DNA from: Zasmidium citrigriseum
Lineage: Eukaryota; Ascomycota; Dothideomycetes; Mycosphaerellales; Mycosphaerellaceae
Reading direction: 5' to 3'
Length of the DNA stretch: 64,000 nt
NCBI GenBank assembly: GCA_002786025.1
Contig: NHNW01000048.1
Location: 248,001-312,000, forward strand
Part shown: in pieces, positions 10,852-20,067 of the stretch
How the letters are laid out: each line of letters begins with the position of its first letter
How positions within the stretch are numbered: position 1 is the stretch's first letter
Notes under the pieces: generated by a model
Seen by the model: the letters and a program-made list of their open reading frames with translations, nothing else
Database searches by the model: none
What the model was told of the DNA's origin: nothing
Translations under genes and position numbers: made by a program

Positions 10852-11761
10852 ATGCCCCTCCAAAAGCATAACCACCACAACTCGCGATCCTCGCCTTCTG
10901 GTTTTCACCCCTTCGGCGGCCGTGTGAGCAGATATCTCGGCGACAACCTCTCCCCCGACGACGCGTACTTGAGTTACTACGACATCCGACTCACACGCGA
11001 AGATGTGGACTCTATCAGGGGAGACTGGCTCACGGACAATGCGATCTCCTTCTGGGAGGAGTACCTGGAACGGGAAAAGCTCAAGTCGTATCCCAAAGCG
11101 AATATCGTCCTGCTGCGACCTAGCATGAGTTTCATGCTGCAGAAAACTGCCGATCCGCTGAGTCTGAAGAGCGCGCTACCGGACTTCGAGAAGACGACAC
11201 ACGTATTCCTACCCGTCAACGACTGCCGGAGTGTAGATGTCGCAGAAGGCGGGTCGCATTGGTCGTTATTACTGGTCTCCATTATCGATGGCGTGGCATT
11301 CCACTACGACTCCCTCTCCCCTTCGAACTTCAACGACGCGAAGCTGGTCGCGTACAAAATCTCACAGCTCCTGGGCAAGCCGCTGCGGTTCATCAATCTG
11401 GAGGACTCGCCGCAGCAGGACAATGGCATGGACTGTGGAGTGTACGTTTGTCTCTTGATGCAGCACCTGCTCATCTCGCGCCTACTACGCGCGCATGCTC
11501 AGGACAAGATCTCAATGTCTATGCGCGGTAAGGAGGTCGACGCGCGCGGCGGGAGGAAGGAGATCATACGCGTTATTGAAGAGCGGAGAAAGGAGGGCGA
11601 AAGGCGGCGATCGTGAGTGATGTCAAAATGAAGCTGCTAGAGATAGCGCTATGAAAACTAACGAAGTACGTAGCCGGAGCCATAGTCCCTACGGCAGACC
11701 GCAGTCCCAGTCAAAGTCGAAGAGTCCACCGCGCATAGGCGCCGAGAATGAGGATCTATAG
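10852..11761 (+). CDS. DEN1/SENP8-like NEDD8-specific cysteine protease (Ulp1 fold)
   Basis: Exons 10852-11612 and 11674-11761, joined across a 61-nt intron, encode 282 residues. The C48 catalytic set is complete: His136 in GGSHWSLL, Asp153 in HYDSLSP, Gln189 in SPQQDNG and Cys195 in MDCGVYVC. The short N-terminus and compact length fit the deneddylase branch (DEN1/SENP8, fungal Nep1/DenA) rather than the longer SUMO proteases Ulp1 and Ulp2. Such enzymes process the NEDD8 precursor and remove NEDD8 from cullins and other targets, acting in cytoplasm and nucleus. The second exon adds a short basic Ser/Arg/Pro-rich tail that the catalytic fold does not need. The start lies in a strong CCCACCATG context; an in-frame GTG nine bases earlier is not needed. 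DEN1 rather than SUMO specificity is inference. Confidence 0.88.
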
Positions 11762-12347
11762 AAGATAGATCGGACAGGACAGGGATCTTGCTTTTTGGAG
11801 AAAGTGTTGCTTTTCAGCGAAGGCGTTGGGCAAGGATATCATTGCTTTGCAGCGGGCATCGATCAGGGTTGTATGGTTTTTATGCATTGCTTTGCATTAA
11901 GCGTGAAGCGAAGATGTGATACAAAATCTGAGACGGGAAAACCATTGCTACAACAACGTCAGCCTTTCTCGAACAACCCTACAGATCTCGCGTCTCGCGT
12001 GGGTGGTTGCTGGTTGTTCTTTCTTCGCAAACCGCGGATTCCGTCCCAAAGATCGGCCATCGGGTCGACGTGGGCTGGCTGGAACGAATGCGAGGTCGAA
12101 CTTACCCCGAGGTCTTCACAAATTGGTGCCTACTACTTGAGACTTGTTTAAAACCAAAACGCGGCAAGTCACAATGATGCTGATCTCGAATCACTCGCCT
12201 GGAGCAATCCTATTAGGCATCCAGCGATGCTTATGAGAAAATCTCACTAGATCGGCCGCAGGGATACAAATTGACCCGTCTGTCAGCTGAAGTCAAGAAC
12301 ATCACACAAGCTTCGCAACATCTTGGACTTGCTTGCAGGAGATCAAT
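11762..12347. other. Intergenic region
   Basis: This is the 3' UTR of the protease gene and the upstream region of the acetyltransferase gene. I see no gene or repeat. Confidence 0.45.
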
Positions 12348-13427
12348 ATGGCTGAGAATGGAGAGTTGAAGATCACGAGTGCTGGGAAAGGTAACGACTT
12401 CGATGGAGTGGTGATGCTTTGGACATGTATGCTGATGAAGGGGATTTGACAGAGTATAAAGATGAAGCGGCGGAGCGGTTGGCAGAGATCTTTCGTGATG
12501 GTCAGTCTGGACCAGTATCAGAAGGCTATGGGCGGTTGATGCTGATGTGTTGGTACAGATCCGGTGATAAGGTATATGCTCTGCTCGTTGAGTCCAGAGG
12601 CACGGAGTGGATGTACGTCCCCAACTTCCAACCCTCTGCAACCCCCAACATCCCTAACCGTCCTCTTATCAGACATGAAAGAGTACTTCCACACCCTAAT
12701 GAAAGCCGCCGCTCTCTCCCAAGCAACCGTACGTAAACCAAAGGGCAGAAGCCCAGCCCGCGACATGTCTGAGACATCTACTGACCTTCTACCCTTTACT
12801 TCCAGTTCCAAGAAGCCTCGTCCTGGTCCTGCATCGCCATCTGGTTACCCCCAAATCAACATCTCGATGCACCTCTGACCGTCCTCCGCGCGGGCTTCAT
12901 CCCTTGTATCCTCAAATTGGGACTGGGAGGCGCGAAGAGGATGCTGCTGGATTTCCAGGCGCAAAGCGACGGCCTGAAGAAGAGGCATTTGAAGGGAATT
13001 AAGAAGTTCTGGTATCTCTTCTTTATTGGCACGGACGAAAAGGCGAGGGGCAAGGGCTTGGCGAGGGGTGTCATTGCGGAGTGGCAGGAGAGGGCGAGGA
13101 GGGAGGGGTTGCCGGTGAGTCTGATCTTCTGGTGCGCTTCTGGGGGTGTTTTGCTGATTGCGTCTGCAGATTTGGCTGGAGGCCACGACTGAGCATTCGA
13201 AGAAGATCTATGAGAAGTGTGGGTTTCAGTTCTTGGAGGAGATTTCGATGGGGAAGGGGACGCATGCAGCGAGTGGAGAGAGGGAGAAGGGAGGTCCGGG
13301 TGTGAAGTTGTGGGCTATGGTGAGTTGGAGACATGAACATGGTTGTGAAGTTTGCTAACGAAGACTACTTTAGATATGGAAGCCTGAGAGCAACGGTCCG
13401 GAAACGAAGACAGCAAATGGAGACTGA
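12348..13427 (+). CDS. GNAT-family N-acetyltransferase (seven exons)
   Basis: Splice signals and frame give exons 12348-12390, 12453-12500, 12559-12612, 12673-12728, 12806-13114, 13170-13319 and 13374-13427, 237 residues. The product runs LKITSAGKE, then FRDDPVIRYML, WSCIAIWLPP, KFWYLFFIGTDEKARGKGLA, IWLEATTEHSKKIYEKCGF and a VKLWAM|IWKPE end. RGKGLA (about 148-153) is the acetyl-CoA pyrophosphate-binding loop (R/Q-x-x-G-x-G/A) and the LFFIGTDEKARGKG strand-turn is typical of fungal GNATs. The substrate is unknown. The first intron is the least certain: an alternative acceptor at 12440 would add four residues and keep frame. Six introns in a 714-nt coding sequence is dense for this window. 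Confidence 0.85.
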
Positions 13428-13550
13428 CCACAGACCTCTGTCTCAATGCCGACACGAGCGGCGACGACAATACCTGTCTCTTTAGCAGTCTCTAACTCTA
13501 ACATCCGAGATATACCCAACCCTCTCGTCCCTAGCAGCTGAAACCCTTCG

Positions 13551-14335
13551 ATGTTTCAATTTCGAGCGATTCTCAGGCACGTTTCTGCTCAGCTGCTCGC
13601 TTCCGTGTTCGCCGCAGGCTCCTTGACCATCACCGCCGTCAATGCCCCGGAAGCCAGCGAGGCCATTGTCGTGCACGGACAGACGCTCAGCGAGGGAGGC
13701 TCCGCTGCTGTCATCGATGGACAGATTGTCAGTCAAGGCTCTGCCGAACCTGTTGTGATTGGTGGCGGGAGCACGCAGGCTTTTTATCGCGTTGACGATG
13801 GTGGTCCTGGCGTCTTCGCCGCCGGCAGTCTGACGCTCACGGCCTTCCAAGCCGGATCTAATGCGATGGTCATTGACGGCACGACGCTCTCGCAAGGAAG
13901 TTTGCGGTTGTCATCGAGGGGTAAACCATCAGCGACGGATCTGGTAGTCTCGTTATCATCGGGTCCCCCGGGACCTCCGCTCTCAGCCCAGTCACCTCAG
14001 GGGAAGTCGTTGCCTTGAGAAGCCTTACCATCACGGCGATGCCGGTGGCCGACAAATCAGGTGCGTTTATTGTGGATGGCACGACGCTCTCGCCTGGTGG
14101 GAGTGCGGTCGCCGTGATCGATGGCACGACGGTGAGCGATCGCTCGGGAACGTTGGTCGAGGTCGGTCCTAGCACGACGGCAGCGTTATCGACTGTAAGC
14201 TCTGCAGGTCCGACAAGAAGTCCGCCAAGTGATGCTGCAACGACATCCAGTTCCGCTGCTGTGAGGGGTGTAGACGTTGGTGTAAGCTTTACATTCGCTG
14301 TGGCTCTGCTAAGCTGCATATGTCTCGTCATGTAG
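13551..14335 (+). pseudogene. Broken extracellular/GPI-type repeat protein gene
   Basis: The frame from 13551 and the frame ending at 14335 encode parts of one repeat series of about 57 residues: AAGSLTITA..VVHGQTLSEGGSAAVIDG..VSQGS, AAGSLTLTA..MVIDGTTLSQGS, and RSLTITA..FIVDGTTLSPGGSAVAVIDG. This motif is typical of large extracellular fungal repeat proteins. Unit two breaks: a frame shift falls near 13895-13905, after which the second frame reads FAVVIEG and meets an in-frame TAA at 13922-13924 where the repeat expects Gln of GQTIS. The rest then stays open to a hydrophobic tail (VSFTFAVALLSCICLVM) resembling a GPI-anchor signal. The N-terminal MFQFRAILRHVS is not a clear signal peptide, so the 5' end may also be lost. 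GTAAAC at 13921 could act as a splice donor, but coding repeat continues beyond it, so decay is preferred. Confidence 0.6.
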
Positions 14336-14512
14336 GCGCAAGATCGATAGATAGATCGACATCTAGAGTCTGTTATACATCTGTCATTTGGGTATCTATT
14401 TGCTCTATCAGTAGTCTCGCTGGCCAGCAAGTCTTTCTAGACTGGCCGTTGGGCCTACCATGCGGTCATGTATTTGTACAAGTACTGCACAGTCCAACCC
14501 TCACCTACTCCT

Positions 14513-15472
14513 TCACGGCACCTTCTCCGCTTCTTCCAACAACTCTTCCACCTTGAAGTTCTCATCTCCCCCGCTGAACTGCTCCATCAGCTTCCTCCTG
14601 TTTGAAGCATTCGTCTTGGCTGTATCTGTATGCGCCTCAAATCCGTAGAACTTCTGCAGGGTCATGAGCAGGAATTTGCCCTCGTCGACTGTAATACCCT
14701 TGTTTTCCATCACCTTTCCTTCCAACAGCACCAATCCCTTGTCTTCTGCGAGATCCAGATGATGCGTGATGGTAGTGTGCGGTTGCGCGTATTCTCCTCG
14801 CAGCTTGAACTCGGCCAAATGCGTGAAGAGCACCGTGGCAGTCGTCTCCGAAGGGAATGTCCACTGCAAAAAGTGGATTTCTGCGCCTTGCTCTTCCCTT
14901 GGCAATGGCAAAATGAATTGAGGATGCTTCTTCGCAGTTGCAGCTATCCGTCGAAACGTCTCAGTCTCCATTACTGCGCAGAGACTCTGCCCATCCCGTA
15001 CATGTCGTAACCGCCAAATCGTCTCGATCTCTTTCTGAGGCAACTCCGCTGTCTTCTCCACATCGATGAAACTACTCAAAGTCTTCACTGGGCTGTCGCT
15101 TTTCGGTACTGATGGTGCCTGGGCAGGCTGTGGCGGCGGAGGCGGTTGGAAAGGGATCGTCTGCGATGCATTCTCGGGTGTTGGAGGGGGTTGCGAGCTC
15201 AATGGAGCATTGACTCCAGGCACTATCGCCTCCTTCTTCAAAGCATTGATCTTCTCGGCGTAGGCGTTTCGCAATTCTTCGGCATCTTTGAGGCCTTTCT
15301 GCCGGGCTTTCTCATCAAGCTTTTGCTTGTACTTGTCCTGGACTTTGGAGGGGTTTTGATGGGCGGCGTAGAATCGGACATCGTGGACTTGGGCCCAGCG
15401 TTTTTGGTTCCATCGTAATGGAGCGGGCGATCTTCCTGCACAGCGGCGGAAGAGGAGAGATGAAGGGTTCAT
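14513..15472 (-). CDS. ATP11: Mitochondrial F1-ATPase assembly factor Atp11
   Basis: One exon of 319 residues. The N-terminus (MNPSSLLFRRCAGRSPAP) is Arg/Ser-rich without acidic residues, as in a mitochondrial presequence. It is followed by a charged helix, a Pro-rich linker (about 90-125) and the ATP11 domain: LSSFIDVEKTAELPQKEIETIWRLRH (listed here only as key parts: the Leu-Pro pair, EIETIWRLRH), then FILPLPREEQGAEIHFLQW, and TVLFTHLAEFKLRGEYAQP. In the family Atp11 is a matrix chaperone that binds unassembled F1 beta subunit until it joins alpha. Length matches yeast Atp11 (318). It is divergent from the CoA-ligase gene, 275 bp apart. Identification is firm. Confidence 0.93.
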   Translation of the reverse strand: MNPSSLLFRRCAGRSPAPLRWNQKRWAQVHDVRFYAAHQNPSKVQDKYKQKLDEKARQKGLKDAEELRNAYAEKINALKKEAIVPGVNAPLSSQPPPTPENASQTIPFQPPPPPQPAQAPSVPKSDSPVKTLSSFIDVEKTAELPQKEIETIWRLRHVRDGQSLCAVMETETFRRIAATAKKHPQFILPLPREEQGAEIHFLQWTFPSETTATVLFTHLAEFKLRGEYAQPHTTITHHLDLAEDKGLVLLEGKVMENKGITVDEGKFLLMTLQKFYGFEAHTDTAKTNASNRRKLMEQFSGGDENFKVEELLEEAEKVP

Positions 15473-15747
15473 GTTGGTGATGAAGGATTGATGTCGCGAA
15501 GAGATCCAAGAGATGTGCTTTCATCGAAGCTACAATGGCAGGTCGGCCGAGACTCACGTGCTGAGCTCCACACGGCCCCACACATCCCGCATTTCGCCCC
15601 GATTTTCGGATCCAGCCGCGCAAGAAGTGAATGCCTCGGTGGATTACCTCTGTGCCTCGCCGAGGGAACCGCGTGCGTTGATATGGCGGCCATGCTGCGT
15701 CTTTCGTTGCTTCACTGGGCCTTTGCCGTTCCTTGACACCAGTGAAA
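15473..15747. promoter_or_regulatory. Shared ATP11 / CoA-ligase promoter region
   Basis: The two start codons face away from each other with 275 bp between. No clear TATA element is visible. Whether the two genes are co-regulated is not shown by sequence. Confidence 0.5.
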
Positions 15748-17584
15748 ATGCCGACTTCATCCACATACCCACCCATTGACATCCCCAATGTCGGTCTCTT
15801 CCAATTCCTCTTCGAGAGGAAGGATCGAGACTTTCCAGACGACAAAGGTGAGCCGGTTCCTCCGAGCCTTCCCAATGGTAGCCAATGCTGAATGCTGTGT
15901 AGTAATTTACGTCGATCCGGATACCAATCGCTCGTATACCTTCGCCCAGGTCAAGTCCACAGCTATCGATTTCGGCAAGGGACTGAAAGGTCTCTGGGAT
16001 TGGCAGAAAGGCGACGTTCTTGCTCTCTACACGCCGAATTGCATCGATACTCCTGCTGTGACATGGGGAACGCATTGGGCTGGAGGCATTGTATCGCCAG
16101 CGAACCCTGGATACACAGAAGAGGAGCTTGCATATCAGTTGAAGGACAGTGGAGCAAAGGCACTTCTCACGCAGTTGCCCTTCATCGATATCGCTATGAA
16201 GGCCTGCAAGAAGGTGGGAATCTCTGAGGAACGCATTGCTTTGATTGGAGATGGGCGACATCCGGAGGGAAAGTACAAGCACTTTACGTCTGTGAGGAAT
16301 ATCTCTGGTACGCAGCGATTCCGAAGGGCGAAGGTCGATCCGGACAAGGATCTTGCGTTCCTCGTCTACAGCTCTGGTACCACTGGGCTGCCCAAAGGTA
16401 TGGAGAACATGTTGCTCTTTCGAAGCATTCGCTGACTATGTCTCCCTTCAGGTGTCATGCTGAGCCATCGGAATATCGTTGCGAACACTCTCCAGATCAC
16501 TGCCGGCGAGGAACCACTTTCATGGAAACCAAACAAGTCCAGTCCAGAGGGCGATGCTATTCTGGCTTTCTTACCCTTCTTCCACATTTACGGACTGACC
16601 TGCCTGATCCACCAATGCGCCTATCGCGGATTCAAATGCGTCGTCATGCCCAAATTCGAAATCGAGGCCTGGTGCAAGATCGTACAAAATCAGAAAGTGA
16701 CGATGTCGTATGTTGTGCCTCCTGTCGTCCTGCTCCTCACGAAGCATCCGATTGTCGACAAGTACGATCTCTCCTCGCTCCGCATGATGAACTCTGGCGC
16801 CGCTCCTCTCACGCGAGAGCTGGTCGAAGCGACATATAAGCGGATCAAGGTCCCGATCAAGCAAGGATACGGTCTCTCTGAAACCAGCCCGACGACTCAC
16901 ACGCAGCCATGGGACTTGTGGCAGAGCACTATCGGCAGCGTTGGAATTCTGCTGCCAAACATGACAGCAAAGTACATGTCTCCTGAGGAGAAAGAGTTGC
17001 CGCAGGGTGAGGTCGGAGAACTTTGGCTGGCCGGGCCAAACATCTTCAAGGGATATTTGAACAACGTCGAAGGCACGAAGAACGCACTCACCGACGATGG
17101 ATATTTCAAGACTGGAGATGTTGGCTACCAAGATAAGAACGGAAACTTCTACATCACGGATCGGGTGAAAGAACTCATCAAGTACAAAGGTTTCCAGGTC
17201 AGTATATCCATTCTCAAAGCTTGGAAGAAAGACTGCTAACGTTGTTTCTCTCTGTAGGTCCCACCCGCCGAGCTCGAAGGTCTTCTGGCATCGCACGACA
17301 AGATCGACGATGTTGCTGTTCTTGGTGTTCAGCGTGAGGATCTGGCTACCGAAGTGCCGCTCGCTTTCGTGGTTCCCAAACAGGGCAACGATCCAAGCCC
17401 CTCGTTGGAGAAGGAGATCGTGGACTGGCTGGCGGCCAAGGTTGCAAATCACAAACGGTTGAGAGGAGGGGTCAAGTTCACGCAAGAGATTCCAAAGAGC
17501 GCAAGCGGCAAGATCTTGAGACGGCTGTTGAAGGCAAAGTATCAAGAGGAGGTGGCCAAGACTGCATCCAAGGCGAAACTGTAG
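15748..17584 (+). CDS. 4-coumarate-CoA-ligase-like acyl-CoA synthetase with PTS1
   Basis: Four exons (15748-15847, 15903-16397, 16452-17197, 17258-17584) encode 555 residues. The ANL adenylating motifs are intact: P-loop-like YSSGTTGLPKG spans the second splice, GYGLSETSPT is the A5 motif, YFKTGDVGYQD holds the ATP-ribose Asp, RVKELIKYKGFQV is the hinge, and PKSASGKILRR carries the catalytic C-terminal Lys. The enzyme should activate an aromatic or fatty acid as acyl-AMP and transfer it to CoA. The last three residues, AKL, are a PTS1 variant, suggesting peroxisomal import, so a role in beta-oxidation-type side-chain metabolism is likely. The exact substrate cannot be read. The start (MPTSSTYPP) is the only Met placing the first intron correctly. 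Confidence 0.92.
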
Positions 17585-17807
17585 TCTATGGGAAGAGGTA
17601 TACAACCGTCATTTTTCACCAGATCCCAACGTCCCGAGTGCCTGGATATCAATTGCGCCTTCCTTGTCAACTCACGGGAAGCTGCGTCTGTCACATGCAG
17701 CTTTCCTCTTGCGGAATTAAGCTCGACGCGCTTGCCGCTAGCGCGACGCGGGCTTCTATCTTGTCGCGGGGCAGTTCTGTTTGCACTTGACAACACTCCG
17801 TTTGGAC

Positions 17808-19118
17808 ATGGATCGGAAGAACATGTTCAACAACGGCCGCGGCAGACGCATGGAGTCTGTCCAGCGGGCACAGGCAGAGATGGCCCGCAACGATCTCGTG
17901 GTAGGCCGCAACCGACTTCGCTACCAGGAGACCCCACCGACCAGCCCGGACAGCGTCCGACCCTCTCTTCATGACACTCGCATCCAGCGTGTTCAGCAGC
18001 GTGGCCAGCAGAATGGTCAGCAGCGCCGTCGGGACGATCGCCGCCAGGATCGGCAGCATGGTCCAAACCGCCAGGTCGATCAGAACCAACATCGTGGTCC
18101 AAACCGGCAGCCCGATCAGAATCGGCAGCGTATTCAGATCCGACAGCGTGACCTCATTCGAGAGCGTCTCCAGAACCCGGAGGGTGATCAGATCCCACAA
18201 GTCGACTTCGAGCTCCGCGCCATCATCTCCGGCTTCAAAGTCCCTCCGTCCATCTTCGATAGGCTCGAATCGCGCTGGTTGCATTACAAGACGAGAGCCT
18301 TGAGAGCAACGTCCACGGAGGAAGTCGAGGAGGTTGCGCGCCAAGAGATGAGCCAACTCGATAATACGAACCGACAGCTCAGGGCGTCGAACGACAACAA
18401 GGAGCTCGAGATCGCGAGACTCTGGGCATTGAACGAGGATATGATGGGTCAGATAGAGAAGCTTAGAGCTGCCAATAGTAGCTTGAGGAAGCCCAAGGAG
18501 AAGTTTGCGCCTGCCAAACAGGACCGGGCATCGATGGATCTCAAGGCCGAGAGAGCCGCCAGAAAGGAGGACACACAGCTCATCAAGGATCTGAAGCAAG
18601 AGAACGAGAAGCTCGAGCGAGAGAATGAGGGGCTCAAGCAGGACTGTGACATGGCGGCTGGACTTCTTAAGTTCAACACCAAGGCACATCAGGATAAGAA
18701 GGTACAGATGGATCGGATGTCTCAAGAAGTGGCGTCTTTGCGTGAGATGGTGGATGCTAAGGATAGGGCCATCTCGACCATGGACAGGAACATCAATGCC
18801 ATGGCCGAAGCGTCTCCGGACGATACGCTCCGCTTGGCTCTCGAGGCACAGGCGCAGCGCACTCTGGGTATGGTCCAAGGGCTGCAGACCGAGGTTGCCA
18901 ACATGGATACCATCATCGGCAACCTTCATGAGTCGATCGTGGAGCGTGATGCGACCATCGAGGCTCACAAGGAGCAGCTCGATGCCATCAAGGAGATGGA
19001 GGAGCGTGCCACAGCCGCTGACCAGCGTGCTTCAGAGGCTCAGGCCCTGGCGGAGCAGCAGCAAGAGATCATCAATCAGTTGATGTCTCGTCAGGGCAGC
19101 AACACGCAGTTCTACTGA
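17808..19118 (+). CDS. Unrecognised coiled-coil protein with Gln/Arg/Asn-rich N-terminus
   Basis: One exon, 436 residues from MDRKNMFNNGRGRR. Residues about 65-125 are almost entirely Gln, Arg, Asn, Asp and Pro, with imperfect repeats of RQPDQNRQ type, so probably disordered. From about 130 there is a folded-looking segment (PQVDFELRAIISGFKVPPSIFDRLESRW), quoted only to mark its place, and from about 165 to the end heptad-like Leu/Glu/Lys sequence predicts a long coiled coil. No membrane or catalytic motif is visible. A second coiled-coil gene lies next downstream in the same orientation, but the two show no evident sequence likeness by eye. An antisense frame of 425 codons is its shadow. Function unknown. 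Confidence 0.75.
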   Translation: MDRKNMFNNGRGRRMESVQRAQAEMARNDLVVGRNRLRYQETPPTSPDSVRPSLHDTRIQRVQQRGQQNGQQRRRDDRRQDRQHGPNRQVDQNQHRGPNRQPDQNRQRIQIRQRDLIRERLQNPEGDQIPQVDFELRAIISGFKVPPSIFDRLESRWLHYKTRALRATSTEEVEEVARQEMSQLDNTNRQLRASNDNKELEIARLWALNEDMMGQIEKLRAANSSLRKPKEKFAPAKQDRASMDLKAERAARKEDTQLIKDLKQENEKLERENEGLKQDCDMAAGLLKFNTKAHQDKKVQMDRMSQEVASLREMVDAKDRAISTMDRNINAMAEASPDDTLRLALEAQAQRTLGMVQGLQTEVANMDTIIGNLHESIVERDATIEAHKEQLDAIKEMEERATAADQRASEAQALAEQQQEIINQLMSRQGSNTQFY

Positions 19119-20067
19119 CTGCATCTACGCACATGAGCCCCAAACTCGACTAACTCACAGGTTTACGTGGCATCGGCTCTTCAGGGGTGCCGAAGCTGGA
19201 ACACATCCAAGAAGGGATGCTTTAGGATAGCGTCTAGATTGTAGTTTCATATGGTAGACAGGAAGTGAGTAGATGAAGTTCACTAGACCACTCAATCGTA
19301 CCCGCCTCAGTAAGTATACGCTTCTCATTGGCTCACTCATTGTCATATGATAGCGACTGATGCCGCGCAGCTATTTAAACGTCTGATCTTCGCCTTCCTT
19401 TCTTCCACTCGACATCCACTTTGACATTGCAAGTGTCTACAGTCTCAACAACTACTCATACTCTGACACTTTACGGAAACTTGACCCCCTGAGATACCAC
19501 TAAGCATCCACTGCCAACCGATTTTCATCAACAAAGTGAGCGCCACCAGCGGCGGCGATCATATCTGCCAGCCATACCAAGGCATCCTGTCCGAGCGTCA
19601 TTATCACAAGCTGACCGAGCGCTTCGTACTGGATAAGGGTCTCCAGGGCGACATCACTGAAGATCTCAAAATCTACTCATCAGTCTTCGCTCAGCAACAA
19701 CTCTGACAACACCTATTCTCCATCTCCGGACAACACCCACTTTACATTCTCTACAATACCCGCGAAGCACAGCTCGTTCGGCGACATCGAGCCACCTGCA
19801 TTACATCTACTGGAACACAACCCGTTCGACAGGCCTGTGATCGGAAACTGGAGCACACCTCGATCGACCAGCCTCCACCTTTCCGACCTTGAAGTCTACA
19901 TCTATAGTCTTGCGGCAGGCTTCACAAGACTATCGAGCTTGTGACCAATATCAACTTGGACTGAATCACATTCATTCCGTCCAAGCTACCTCGAATCTCG
20001 CCTCCGATCGGCATCTATTTCGCCACCTCACACCATCACCACCCTTTGCAGATCGCCATCAGCAAGC
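19119..20067. other. Intergenic region with a long 5' leader
   Basis: After the 3' UTR of the preceding gene, a TATTTAAA element at 19372-19379 is followed by about 690 bases rich in CA, CT and ACT up to the next start codon. This composition is typical of a fungal leader. It may contain a UTR intron, but I cannot fix its ends. Confidence 0.5.
19372..19379 (+). promoter_or_regulatory. TATA-like element (TATTTAAA)
   Basis: This is a good TATA match directly upstream of a CT/CA-rich stretch that resembles a transcribed leader. It would place the start near 19400-19410 for the gene at 20068. Confidence 0.45.

Noticed and set aside
13921..13998. An intron starting GTAAAC to explain the break in the repeat gene
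   Set aside because: The sequence within the supposed intron still encodes repeat residues (TISDGSGSLVIIG) in the downstream frame, so a frame-shifting lesion is the simpler reading.
16571..17605. Minus-strand frame of 344 codons
   Set aside because: Antisense of the CoA ligase exons, whose motifs are unmistakable on the plus strand.
17691..18968. Minus-strand frame of 425 codons
   Set aside because: It is the antisense of the coiled-coil gene at 17808-19118. Its Leu/Val/Arg-rich translation mirrors Glu/Gln/Lys codons on the plus strand and has no start context.
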